64,000 bases of DNA, taken from NCBI GenBank assembly GCA_023419375.1, contig JAEZYD010000048.1, positions 62,001-126,000 of the forward strand. Reading direction: 5' to 3'. Below, piece after piece: positions 8,592-17,887 of the stretch. The notes below the pieces were generated by a model that saw only the letters and a list, made by a program, of their open reading frames with translations, was not told the DNA's origin and did no database searches. Both the position numbers and the translations under genes were made by a program. This stretch comes from Pseudomonadota bacterium. Its GTDB lineage: Bacteria > Desulfobacterota > Desulfovibrionia > Desulfovibrionales > Desulfovibrionaceae. How positions within the stretch are numbered: position 1 is the first letter of the stretch; every line of letters begins with the position of its first letter.

Positions 8592-9433
8592 GGGTTCACC
8601 CCCTGCAAGGTGGTGTGGGCGGGGTCAATGGCGTCGCGCAGGCTGTCGCCCAAAAAGTTGAAGGCCGCCACAACCAGCAGGATTGTCAGCCCCGCTGGCA
8701 GCATTTGCTGCGGATACATGGACATGATGTCCTTGGCGTCGCTGAGCATGGCGCCCCACTCCGCCGTGGGCGGCTGCACGCCGAGGCCCAGAAAGGACAA
8801 AGCCGAAACCGACAGGATCACCGACCCGGTATCGAGCGTTGCCAGCACGATGATTTCGCCCAGCGCGCCGGGCAGCAGATGCCTGCGGAAGATGTGCCAC
8901 ATGCCGCAGCCCGCCACGCGGGCAAAGCGCACATAGTTGACGTCCGTATACTGCATGACCACAGAGCGAACCATGCGCGAATACCAGGGCCACTTGGCAA
9001 TCACGCTGGCAATGACCACATTGCCAAGCCCCGGCCCAAGCATGCCCACAATGGCCAGAATGAGCACCTCGCTGGGAAAGGACATCATCACATCGCAAAA
9101 GCGCATGATGGTTTCATCAACCTTGCCGCGGCAAAAACCCGCCACAATGCCCAAGCCGCTGCCGATAAAAAGGGTTATGCCCATGGTGAGCAGCGAAAAG
9201 CCCAAGGTGGCGCGCCCGCCCCAGATGAGGCGCGAGAGCACGTCCCGCCCCAACTGGTCTGTGCCAAGGGGGTGCGTCAGCGACCATGCCGCAAATTTGT
9301 TTCTCACATCAATGGCCGTGGGATCCCACGGAGCCGCCTGGGGCGCGCACAGGGCAAGCGCCGCCACGGCAAGCAGAAAACACAGGCAGACCATGCCCAC
9401 AGGGTCGTTGCGCAGCCGCCGCCATACCCTCAT
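8588..9433 (-). CDS. nikC: Nickel/oligopeptide ABC transporter permease, NikC-like
   Basis: Inner-membrane permease of 281 residues with an N-terminal membrane segment (MVCLCFLLAVAALALCAP), the LGTDQLGRDVLSRLIWG segment typical of NikC/DppC, several later hydrophobic helices and the coupling loop near EWGAML. It overlaps nikB by four bases (ATGA) and nikD by four bases, so nikB-nikC-nikD are tightly coupled. Confidence 0.87.
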   Translation of the reverse strand: MRVWRRLRNDPVGMVCLCFLLAVAALALCAPQAAPWDPTAIDVRNKFAAWSLTHPLGTDQLGRDVLSRLIWGGRATLGFSLLTMGITLFIGSGLGIVAGFCRGKVDETIMRFCDVMMSFPSEVLILAIVGMLGPGLGNVVIASVIAKWPWYSRMVRSVVMQYTDVNYVRFARVAGCGMWHIFRRHLLPGALGEIIVLATLDTGSVILSVSALSFLGLGVQPPTAEWGAMLSDAKDIMSMYPQQMLPAGLTILLVVAAFNFLGDSLRDAIDPAHTTLQGVNP

Positions 9434-10365
9434 GCCTGCCCCCTTGCCCGCAGGCGGGGATCAATGGCCGCGCACAATATGTCCACCAGCAGGTTGCAGC
9501 CCACAAACATCACGGCCATCAGCAGCACATAGGCCTGAATGACGGGGAAATCGCGGTTAAAAATGGCGGTGACGCACAGCCAGCCGAGGCCGGGCCAGGC
9601 AAAGATGGTTTCTACCACAAAGGTTCCGGCCATGAGCTTTGGCAGCGACATGCCAAGCCCGGTGAGTGTGGATTGCAGCGAATTGCGAAAGATATGCCGC
9701 CAGATCATGCCGCGTGTGAGGCCCCTGGCCCGCGCATAGAGCACGGAATTCTTCTGCTTGTTCTGCACCATGCTGTTGCGCAAAAGCCGCGCATAGGTGG
9801 AAATATAGGTCAGCGAGAGCGTCACTGCGGGCAGAATGACCGAGCTTGTGCCCTGCATGCCGCTGGTTGGCAACCAGTTGAGCTTGACGGAAAAGAGCCA
9901 CATGAGCAGCAGCCCGGCCCAGAAACCGGGCGTGGCCGTGCCCAGAAAGATGAAGCCCCGCAACAGGTAGTCCACGCTACGCCCCTCGTACATGGCGCAC
10001 ACAAAAGCCATGCCCACGCTGCACACCGCCATGAACAGTGTTGCCGTCAGCGCCAGCCACACGGTGGGGGGCAGCGCCCGGGCCAGTTCCTGCGCAACGG
10101 GCTTGTTGTCCACATAGCGCCTGCCCAGATCACCCTGCGCGACGGCGCACAACCAGTCCGCATAGCGGGTCAGGAAAGGCTTGTTGAGGCCAAGCTGCTC
10201 ACGCGTGATCGCCACCACTTCATCCGTGGGCTCAATTTCGTTGACGCGGACTACCACCTCGGCCGGGTCGCTTGGGCTGAGCTGGATGATGACGAATGAA
10301 ACAAAGGAAATCCCCAGCAAAAGCGGGATTGTCAGCAAAAGGCGGCGTAGAATGTATGCTTTCAT
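9430..10365 (-). CDS. nikB: Nickel/oligopeptide ABC transporter permease, NikB-like
   Basis: Inner-membrane permease of 311 residues. The start MKAYILRRLLLTIPLLLGISFVSF is typical of NikB/DppB, with later hydrophobic helices and the conserved end VETIFAWPGLGWLCVTAIFNRDFPVIQ. It lies 66 bases after nikA and overlaps nikC. Confidence 0.88.
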   Translation of the reverse strand: MKAYILRRLLLTIPLLLGISFVSFVIIQLSPSDPAEVVVRVNEIEPTDEVVAITREQLGLNKPFLTRYADWLCAVAQGDLGRRYVDNKPVAQELARALPPTVWLALTATLFMAVCSVGMAFVCAMYEGRSVDYLLRGFIFLGTATPGFWAGLLLMWLFSVKLNWLPTSGMQGTSSVILPAVTLSLTYISTYARLLRNSMVQNKQKNSVLYARARGLTRGMIWRHIFRNSLQSTLTGLGMSLPKLMAGTFVVETIFAWPGLGWLCVTAIFNRDFPVIQAYVLLMAVMFVGCNLLVDILCAAIDPRLRARGQA

Positions 10366-10431
10366 ATATGTGGAGCATGGGGCGCGGCCCTGCGACTGTG
10401 CAAAGCCACGCCCCTGAACTGTGCCCGCTGC

Positions 10432-12027
10432 CTAGCGGGCTGGTGTGTTCTCGAAATACATTTTTTCAAAAGGAATTTCGTACTGCGAAACGGCGAATCC
10501 AACGCCCTGCAATGCTTTGGAATGCACGGCCTTGGTGCGCGAGTACGAAATGGGAATATACACGCCCTCGTCATGCACATAGGTCAAAACTTCTCTGTAC
10601 ATGGCCTTGCGGGTGGCTTCATCCGGTTCAATCATGAGCTGGCTGATGGTTTTATCCAGCCATTCCTTGCGCTCCATGCCCACCTGGGCCTGATAGTCGC
10701 CGTGCGCGGGTTTGCGCCATGATGCAAGGTAGGACTGCGGGTCGTAGGGGGTTCCCCACGAAAGCGAGTATTGCAGTTCAAAATCGCCAGTACGCTGGCG
10801 GTCAAGAAAGGCCTGCTTTTCCTCGCCGATGATCTTCATTTCTATGCCGACCTTTTTCAGGTCGCTCTGCACATATTCGGCAAGGGTGCGCTCCTGCGCG
10901 TTCTGCGAATTGTAGTACAGGCGCACTATGGCCTTTTGCCCGTCCTTGGCGCGCAGGCCATCGGGGCCGAGCTTCCAGCCAGCTGCCTCAAGCATGGCTG
11001 CGGACTTGGCCGGATCATAGCCGCGCACGGGCAAACCAAGGTCGCAATAGGGCACCGTGGGCGAAATAAGCGTGTCGGCCACGCTTTCCGTGCCGTTCAA
11101 CACGCCGTCCACAATGGCCTGCTTGTTGACCGCGTATTGCAGTGCCATGCGCACGGCGCGGTCCTTGGTCACGGGCTGGTGCGCATTGAGCAGGATGGCC
11201 CGCGAGGCAATGGGCTTGCTGATAAGGGTGGCGTACTTGCCTTCTTTTTGCAGCGCGTTAAAGGCGTCCATGTTCAGCATGTCGCCGTCTGCGCCAAAAA
11301 CAAGGTCAATTTCACCCTTTTGCAGGGCAAGCATGATGGTCTGATGGTCAGGCATGACGCGCCAGCGCACGGCCTGCAGCCTGGGCTGAGCGCCCCAGTA
11401 GTTTTTGTTGGCCGTAAACAACGCATACTGCTTTTCCTTGTGTTCGGTCAGCACCCATGGGCCGGTGCCCACATAGCCGGAAACGCCGTCCTTGGTCTGG
11501 CCGTTGATAAAGCAGTTGGGCGAAATGATACGGAATGGCCGCACAAGCCCCAGTTCCACCAAGGTGGGATAGTACGGATGCGTGAGCACAAGGCGGTACG
11601 TGTACGTGTCCACTACTTCGTTGCGCTCAATCTTGTTAACCATTTCAAATCCATGCCGTTGCCTGTTGGCAACAATGGCGTCCATGTTCAGTTTGACGGC
11701 GGCAGCGTCAAAGGGTGCGCCGTCAGTGAAGGTCACGCCCTTGCGCAAATGAAATGTGTACACGCGGCCATCGGGTGAAATTTCCCAGCTTTCGGCAAGA
11801 CAGGGCTTCACTCCCTCGGGGGTGTTCACCACCAGCGGTTCAAACACCATACTCTGGGCGGCCATTTCCCCGGAGTAGAGATGGGGATTGATGATGCGTA
11901 TGTCCTTGGTGCTGGCGTAGACCAGCTCGGTACGCTGCGCCTGGGCAGTGGATTTTTCATCATTCTGGCAGGCGGATATGTTCAGGCAGCAGATCAGGGC
12001 CGCCAGTACAAAACCGATTTTTCGCAT
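10432..12027 (-). CDS. nikA: Nickel-binding lipoprotein of the ABC importer, NikA-like
   Basis: Periplasmic solute-binding protein, 531 residues. It has a lipoprotein signal peptide (MRKIGFVLAALICCLNISAC, lipobox ISAC, Cys20), so it is membrane-anchored, unlike soluble E. coli NikA. Similarity to NikA is visible over the whole length: NPHLYSGEMAAQSMVFEPLV, NRQRHGF, LVRPFRIISP, GTGPWVL and SYSRTKA, and a His in PAHGDYQAQ at the place of the metal-binding His of E. coli NikA (recalled as His416). The ATG at 12027 follows GGAGCG; upstream in-frame ATGs have poorer sites. It is divergent from the porin gene and heads the nik operon. Confidence 0.85.
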   Translation of the reverse strand: MRKIGFVLAALICCLNISACQNDEKSTAQAQRTELVYASTKDIRIINPHLYSGEMAAQSMVFEPLVVNTPEGVKPCLAESWEISPDGRVYTFHLRKGVTFTDGAPFDAAAVKLNMDAIVANRQRHGFEMVNKIERNEVVDTYTYRLVLTHPYYPTLVELGLVRPFRIISPNCFINGQTKDGVSGYVGTGPWVLTEHKEKQYALFTANKNYWGAQPRLQAVRWRVMPDHQTIMLALQKGEIDLVFGADGDMLNMDAFNALQKEGKYATLISKPIASRAILLNAHQPVTKDRAVRMALQYAVNKQAIVDGVLNGTESVADTLISPTVPYCDLGLPVRGYDPAKSAAMLEAAGWKLGPDGLRAKDGQKAIVRLYYNSQNAQERTLAEYVQSDLKKVGIEMKIIGEEKQAFLDRQRTGDFELQYSLSWGTPYDPQSYLASWRKPAHGDYQAQVGMERKEWLDKTISQLMIEPDEATRKAMYREVLTYVHDEGVYIPISYSRTKAVHSKALQGVGFAVSQYEIPFEKMYFENTPAR

Positions 12028-12174
12028 ATCGCGCTCCATGCGGCGAGGCAGATTTAGGGGTTGACAATGGTAGCACTTTTTCTGCAAAGATAACATCGCC
12101 GTTGCAAGCAAATTCAGTAGCACGAATTATAAAAACGTGTCTATATGAAATCTTACGTCACTATCGGGGGAACG

Positions 12175-13764
12175 ATGCGGAAAAAAGTTTTATCGCTTCT
12201 GGCTGCCGCAGCACTACTGCCTGGCCTTGCCGCCACGGCGCAGGCTGTGGACTTCAAGACCAAGGGCGTCTGGATAATGAATTTTGAATATGGCGGCGGC
12301 GGCAACTTTATGGAACGGGGCCGCTCCGTCAACGGCACGCAAGGCAACCGCACCACAGGTTGGGGCCGTTATAATGAAGACCAGTTCGAGTCCAAGTCGC
12401 GTGTGCGCCTTCAATTGGACGCAGTGGCATCAGAAGCGCTTTCGGGCACGGTATATTTTGAGATAGGCCGACAGTACTGGGGACAGGCCGGCAACAAGTC
12501 CGGCGCGGCCCTGGGTGCGGACGGCAGCAATGTCATCAAGATCAAGCACAGCTACCTTGACTGGACCATGCCGCAAACCGATGTAAAAGTTCGCATGGGC
12601 ATTCAGCGCATCTTTTTGCCGGACTACGTTACCGAGGCCTCGCAGGCCTTTGACGCCGACACCGCAGGCATAACGGTTTCCGTGCCGGTAAACGAACATC
12701 TCTCGCTCACAGGATTCTGGGCGCGCGCCTACAACGACAACTGGGCCGGAACCGGAAATTCCCCGCAGAGCTATCTGGACAACTTTGATCTTTTCGGCCT
12801 TACCGCTCCCCTGCGCTTTGAAGGCGTCAACATCACGCCATGGGGCCTTGTGGGCGCGTTTGGCAGCAATACCTTTCGCAAAGACAATGATTTTTACGGC
12901 AAAAACAACGATGGCGCGGGCGCGCTGGGCGTAGCCCCTGCCACATATGCCCTCAGTAACGGCAAGGTCGGTCGGCAGATCGCCAATGCCTACTCCACCA
13001 TTTTCTGGGCGGGCCTGACAGGCGAAGCCGTGGCCTGGAATCCCTTCCGGCTGGCCTGGAGCTTTAACTACGGGCAGTCGGACACTGGCGTTGAAACCCT
13101 GAACCGCAAGGGCTGGTACGGCTCCCTGCTGGCAGAATACAGCATGGATTGGGGTGTGCCCGGTATCTACGGCTGGTATACGAGCGGCGACGACGGCAAC
13201 GTGAAAAACGGCTCCGAGCGTATGCCCACCATTGAGGCCAACAACGAGAGCACCAACGGGCTGGACAGCTTCGGCACGCTCGGCACCCTCACCCTTGGGC
13301 GCGATACCTTGCTTGGCTCCACCTTTGCGGGAACCTGGGGCGTGGGCGCGCGGGTCAAGGACGTGAGCTTTCTGGACAAACTCAAGCACACCTTCCACGC
13401 CAACCTGCTTGGCGGTACCAACAGCCCCACCATGGCCAAGTACATCAAGGGGCAGAAGGATGTGGACGGGAAAACCCTGTTCCGCCCCGATGTAACTCCC
13501 GGCAGCATGGGCGATTTCAACACGGCCAACTACTACGGCCTGTACCTGACCTCGCGCGACTACGCCGCGGAATTTGGCGTCACCTCCACCTACCAGATGT
13601 ACGACAACTTCAAGATTGTGGTGGAAGCCAACTACATTGCCCTGTGGCTTGACCAGTCCAGGGATGTCTGGGGCGGGTACACCACCACAAGCGGTTCACG
13701 CATGGGCGGTGTCACCACACAGGACGCCTGGAACGTCAACATGAGCTTTATCTACAAATTCTAA
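12175..13764 (+). CDS. Outer-membrane porin, Desulfovibrio homotrimeric type
   Basis: A 529-residue beta-barrel porin with a Sec signal peptide (MRKKVLSLLAAAALLPGLAA, cleaved near AQA), alternating aromatic/polar strands throughout and a C-terminal phenylalanine in the final strand NMSFIYKF, the usual signal for barrel insertion. The overall pattern (VDFKTKGVWIMNFEYG start, DAVASEALSGTVYFEIG) is that of abundant Desulfovibrio porins. GGGGGAACG precedes the ATG at 12175. It is divergent from nikA, so it might pass nickel or a nickel chelate, but general diffusion is equally likely. Confidence 0.9.
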   Translation: MRKKVLSLLAAAALLPGLAATAQAVDFKTKGVWIMNFEYGGGGNFMERGRSVNGTQGNRTTGWGRYNEDQFESKSRVRLQLDAVASEALSGTVYFEIGRQYWGQAGNKSGAALGADGSNVIKIKHSYLDWTMPQTDVKVRMGIQRIFLPDYVTEASQAFDADTAGITVSVPVNEHLSLTGFWARAYNDNWAGTGNSPQSYLDNFDLFGLTAPLRFEGVNITPWGLVGAFGSNTFRKDNDFYGKNNDGAGALGVAPATYALSNGKVGRQIANAYSTIFWAGLTGEAVAWNPFRLAWSFNYGQSDTGVETLNRKGWYGSLLAEYSMDWGVPGIYGWYTSGDDGNVKNGSERMPTIEANNESTNGLDSFGTLGTLTLGRDTLLGSTFAGTWGVGARVKDVSFLDKLKHTFHANLLGGTNSPTMAKYIKGQKDVDGKTLFRPDVTPGSMGDFNTANYYGLYLTSRDYAAEFGVTSTYQMYDNFKIVVEANYIALWLDQSRDVWGGYTTTSGSRMGGVTTQDAWNVNMSFIYKF

Positions 13765-13792
13765 ACGCCACGCGCCTGGCATATACCCCTGA

Positions 13793-13835
13793 GTCCGGCA
13801 GGGAGGCTGATCCAGCAGCTTCCCGCCGGACTTTT
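13793..13835 (+). terminator. Terminator of the porin gene
   Basis: Long imperfect hairpin (GTCCGGC arm at 13793 pairing with GCCGGAC ending at 13831, with GGGAGGCTG / CAGC..TTCCC inside) followed by TTTT, 29 bases past the porin stop. Confidence 0.85.
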
Positions 13836-14022
13836 CCGTTCATCCCGCCTCATTGCACCACATTCCGCACTCTTACCCAGATGCTTTTCGACTGTTTCTC
13901 AACGGCCTTAGCGCTCAAAATATGACTGCGCCGAGGCGGCGGGTAATCAAACGGCAACACGGGAACCTCCGGGACGGTACGGATCAGAAAGATATAAAAT
14001 TTGACTGCAATTCTGGCCCAAA

Positions 14023-14054
14023 TTGTGAGCACGATTTTCTAAATCATAGCACAA
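14023..14054. repeat. Imperfect inverted repeat in AT-rich gap
   Basis: TTGTGAGCACGATTT pairs with AAATCATAGCACAA across a 3-base centre (mismatches in the middle of the arms). It could be an operator or a hairpin; no regulator can be assigned. Confidence 0.4.
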
Positions 14055-14290
14055 ACAGCAGTAGTACAAAAAAAATAAATATGCCACTACCTCCCCGAGC
14101 GTCATTCCCCTCAATCCACACAGCTCGGGCTATTAGACATTCATTCTTTTTTATACATAAAAATAAGTATATTAAATGTATCAAAAATAATTTGCTAGCG
14201 ATTAACACTATACATTGCTTATTATTGCTCTACTACCAACCATTATAAACCGACTGAACAACTGTGGAATAAACACATATAACCATATAA

Positions 14291-14317
14291 AATGTAATAA
14301 TATAATCAAATTACATT
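14291..14317. repeat. Inverted repeat AATGTAAT-N11-ATTACATT
   Basis: Perfect 8-base arms around an 11-base AT-only spacer, about 210 bases upstream of the chemoreceptor gene. The spacing suits binding of a dimeric regulator, but by-chance repeats are commoner in such AT-rich DNA. Confidence 0.35.
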
Positions 14318-14528
14318 AAAATATTTAATACAAACAGCAACTTGATTAATATTCTCTCAAAACCGTTATTGTCTTTTGCCTTAACTATGCTACTACAAAC
14401 GTTAAATCCTTTGGCAAAATCTCAATACATTTATTACATACAATTATTAGCTTGCTATATAGATGCCATAGACCGCAAGCGCAGCACCATGAAATAGAAC
14501 AGGAAACCGTTTTAAGGAGGAAGCCACC

Positions 14529-16646
14529 ATGCTTGCCGATCTCAAGATTGCCAGAAAACTCAGTCTTCTGCTCGTACTGCCAATGGCGACCTTTCTCTTC
14601 ATTGTTTCTGCCGAGAATATTCAGCGCTTAAAAGAAATAGACCACTTAAAATCCATTGAACGCTCGCTGGTTGTCAGCCTTTCTGCAGGTGAACTTATTC
14701 ATGAGCTGCAAAAAGAGCGCGGCTATACGGCTGGCTTTCTGGGCAGCAAGGGGAAAAAGTTTTCTACAGAACTTACGGAACAGACAGACAAATCAAATTC
14801 TGCCTACAAAAACTTTACGGCTGTGCTTGCTGGAGCAGATACCCTGGAAAATTGATCCCTTTCCAGAGTATTTGCGGCGTCCACTCAAAACTTTACAGAT
14901 CTTTCCACAACCAGAGCCGCCGCAAAGGAAGCCCGCATAGACGCGCTCCAGGCCATTGCGGCGTACAATACCAGTATTAATGAATTGATCGCTGCGATTT
15001 CAGAACTGAACGCGCGCGCCGACCTTGCCTTCACGTCCATCATTCAGCTTTTGCACGGCAAGGAGATTGCCGGGCAGGAGCGTGCTACGCTCAATGCCGC
15101 ATTTTCTGCCGGAACCTTCAGCAAGCAGCTTTACCGCGACTGGCTCTACAGGGTCAGCTCGCAAAACACCTATCTGAGTTCATTTGGGGAACTGGGCGGC
15201 AAAGCAGCGCAAAACCTGCTGCAAGGCAAAATGAAATCCGTTGATGAAGAAGTGACGCGATTCCGCGATACGGCCTATGCCAACCTGGAAAAATCCAGCC
15301 TGGAGGCTGACCCGCAGCAATGGTTTACCGCTGCCACACGCCGCATCGACAAGCTGATGGAAGTGGAAAAAGCCTGGGGCGAACAACTGCTTGGAAACGC
15401 CCGCGATGAAGTGCGCTCAGCTCAAAAGGAACTCGTCATTGCTGTTTCTGGTGCGCTTCTGGTGGCTTTGTTCACCGTCCTGCTGGGCTGGAGAATCTGC
15501 ATCACCATCGGCAGGCCGGTACGCAGCACACTGCGCTACGCCCAGGGCATCACGCAGGGAGATTTTGACTCGATTCTGACAGTCAAACAAAATGACGAGA
15601 TCGGCGGCCTTGCCGATGTGTTGCGCGAAATGGTCGCCCGCCTGAAAGAACAAATTCAGGCGGCCCAAAAGCAGCATTCTATCGCCGAGGAGCGCGGAAA
15701 ACTGGCGGAACAGTGCAGAATAACAGCTGAGCACGCGGAAAAAGAAGCAAATACAAGGGCCAGCGTTCTTGCAACAGCTGTGGACAAAATACACGGCGTT
15801 GTGGAATCGCTCAATATCGCGCTCAACAATCTTGAGGAACAGGTGCACATTTCTACGCAAGGCGCAACCAGCCAGTCCAACAGGCTTGATACCACAACAA
15901 GCGCCATGCAGGAAATGAGCACCACAGTCATTGAAGTTGCCAAAAATGCTGCGGATGCCGCCCAAACAGCAGAAAATTCTCATACCAAGGCAAGCGAAGG
16001 CTCCACCGTTGTTGAAAATGTCATTTCTGCAATCGGTCAGGTGCAAGATCAATCTAACAAAATGAAGGTCGATATGGGTCTGCTCGGTCAGCAGGCTGAA
16101 GGCATTGGGCAAGTGCTGGATGTCATCAGCGATATTGCCGACCAGACCAACCTTTTGGCGCTCAACGCTGCCATTGAGGCTGCGCGCGCAGGCGATGCCG
16201 GCCGGGGTTTTGCCGTGGTGGCGGACGAAGTGCGCAAACTGGCCGAAAAAACCATGACAGCCACCAAGGAGGTGGGGGAAGCCATCCATGCGGTTCAAGG
16301 CGGAACACGCAAACATATCTCGCATGTGGAGCAGTCCGCTGCAACCATTGAGCAGGTCACGGTTCTGGCCCGGCAGTCGGGCGAGGCATTGCAGGCGCTT
16401 GTGGAGCTGGCAAACGCCTCCACCATTCAGGCCCAGTCCATCGCCACCGCATCAGAAGAACAGTCCGCCTCCAGCGAAACCATCCACAGCAGCCTGGAAG
16501 ATATCAACCAGCTTGCCCTCAACACCGCAAACGCCATGGATCAGGCAAACTCGGTTCTCAACGAGCTGCGTGCGCAGACTGACATTCTGGTCGGCGTTAT
16601 GGCGGATTTAAAAAGTTCCGGCATCAAGAAAACTGTTTTGATGTAA
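14529..16646 (+). pseudogene. Methyl-accepting chemotaxis protein interrupted by in-frame TGA
   Basis: One reading frame of 705 codons is split by TGA at 14853-14855; the sequence on both sides reads continuously in the same frame. The first 108 residues hold the N-terminal membrane segment (SLLLVLPMATFLFIVSA) and the start of a NIT-like nitrate/nitrite-sensing domain (ELIHELQKERGYTAGFLGSKG). The rest holds the remaining helical sensor, a second membrane segment ([21 protein letters not shown]), HAMP and the signalling domain with its hairpin tip ([36 protein letters not shown]). AAGGAGG precedes the ATG. A sequencing error, a real nonsense mutation or recoding would all fit; I see no clear SECIS hairpin after the TGA. 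Confidence 0.8.
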
Positions 16647-16658
16647 GGAGGTCAACTA

Positions 16659-16682
16659 GGGTACATCTAAAATCTTGTACCC
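16659..16682. promoter_or_regulatory. Inverted repeat upstream of hyaA, possible operator
   Basis: Perfect 7-base arms GGGTACA / TGTACCC separated by 10 bases, 94 bases before the hyaA start and just after the chemoreceptor stop. No T run follows, so it is more likely an operator than a terminator. The regulator is unknown. Confidence 0.4.
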
Positions 16683-16775
16683 GCAACAATATACAGGCGC
16701 AAGGAGTACTGATATCTATTAACTGTGTCGAGTATTCTTCAACCACCCTGCAACCATGTTCTTCTCGAGGTACTT

Positions 16776-17876
16776 ATGGCTCATCTCGAAACTACCGAAC
16801 AAGCCTTGCGTAATCGTGGTGTCAGCCGTCGAGATTTCATGAAGTTCTGTGCGCTCACAGCCGTTGCCCTGGGCCTTGGCCCTGGAGCGGATCTGGCAAT
16901 CGCACAGGCATTGTCAACCAAACCGCGCCTCCCGGTGCTCTGGATTAACGGTCTTTCCTGTTCCTGTTGCACTGAATCATTTTTGCGCACAGCCCACCCG
17001 CTGGCGACCGACATTGTGCTCTCGATGATCACAATGGATTATCAGGACACCATCATGGCCGCCGCTGGCGATCAGGCCAACGAAGCCTATGAAGAGGCCA
17101 TCAAGAAGTACAAGGGCCAGTATATTCTTGCTGTTGAAGGCAACGTGCCGCTCAACGGTCAGGGCATGTACTGCATTGATGCCGGCAAACCCTTCTACGA
17201 AAAGCTCAAGGAGGGCGTGGAAAATGCCAAGGCTCTTGTGGCCTGGGGAACCTGCGCCTCGTGGGGCTGCGTGCAGGCGGCCCACCCCAACCCGACGGGC
17301 GCTACCCCGCTGCACAAGCTCTTTCCCAACAAGCCGCAGATCAAGGTTCCCGGCTGCCCGGCCATCCCTGAGGTCATGAGTTCAATCCTGACCTACATTA
17401 TCACTTACGACCGCCTTCCCACCCTTGACTCGCAGGGCAGGCCGGAAATGTTTTACGGCAAGCGCGTGCACGACCACTGCTACCGCAGGGCCCATTTTGA
17501 CGCGGGCGAATATGTGGAATCGTGGGACGATGCGGGCGCGCGCGCTGGTCTGTGCCTGTACAAGATGGGCTGCAAAGGCCCCACCACCTACAACGCCTGC
17601 CCTTCCACACGCTGGAACAACGGTGTCTCATTTCCCATTCAGTCCGGGCATGGCTGCATAGGCTGCTCGGAACAGAACTTCTGGGATCAGGGCTCGTTTT
17701 ATGACCGCATCACCACCATTCCGCATCTCGGCACCAACGCAACGGCTGAAACCGTGGGCGTAGCCGCTGTGGCGGGCGTGGCTGCGGGTGTTGCCGTGCA
17801 CGGCGTTGCCAGTATGGTGCGCCACGCAGGTAGCAAGAACACCAAGAAATCCTCCGACACCGACTCCAACAACTGA
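16776..17876 (+). CDS. hyaA: Membrane-bound [NiFe] hydrogenase small subunit, Hyd-1 type
   Basis: Electron-transfer subunit of an uptake [NiFe] hydrogenase on the periplasmic face, 366 residues. It has a Tat signal (SRRDFMKF, residues 18-25), three Fe-S cluster sites and a C-terminal membrane anchor ([20 protein letters not shown]). The proximal site has six cysteines, 62/64/65, 160/165 and 194. These equal mature positions 17, 19, 20, 115, 120 and 149 of E. coli HyaA with a constant 45-residue offset. The extra pair (64, 165) is glycine in standard oxygen-sensitive enzymes. The medial/distal region ([36 protein letters not shown]) also follows HyaA. The ATG at 16776 follows GAGG; an upstream in-frame start is less likely. 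Confidence 0.95.
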   Translation: MAHLETTEQALRNRGVSRRDFMKFCALTAVALGLGPGADLAIAQALSTKPRLPVLWINGLSCSCCTESFLRTAHPLATDIVLSMITMDYQDTIMAAAGDQANEAYEEAIKKYKGQYILAVEGNVPLNGQGMYCIDAGKPFYEKLKEGVENAKALVAWGTCASWGCVQAAHPNPTGATPLHKLFPNKPQIKVPGCPAIPEVMSSILTYIITYDRLPTLDSQGRPEMFYGKRVHDHCYRRAHFDAGEYVESWDDAGARAGLCLYKMGCKGPTTYNACPSTRWNNGVSFPIQSGHGCIGCSEQNFWDQGSFYDRITTIPHLGTNATAETVGVAAVAGVAAGVAVHGVASMVRHAGSKNTKKSSDTDSNN

Positions 17877-17887
17877 GGAAATACCCC

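Larger units (their letters stand above)
13836..14528. other. AT-rich non-coding stretch before the chemoreceptor gene
   Basis: About 690 bases without a supportable gene. From roughly 14,030 the composition drops to strongly AT-rich, unlike the rest of the window. It holds two long inverted repeats (14023-14054 and 14291-14317) and ends with the strong ribosome-binding site AAGGAGG of the next gene. Two overlapping open frames (13853-14248 plus, 13850-14032 minus) have unconvincing compositions and no ribosome-binding site. Confidence 0.6.

Noticed and set aside
13853..14248. Possible 131-residue gene in the AT-rich gap
   Set aside because: No ribosome-binding site, unlike-protein composition, spans an abrupt composition change and an inverted repeat.
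14853..14900. Selenocysteine insertion at the chemoreceptor TGA
   Set aside because: No convincing hairpin with a suitable loop could be seen immediately after the TGA; kept only as a low-probability option in the finding.
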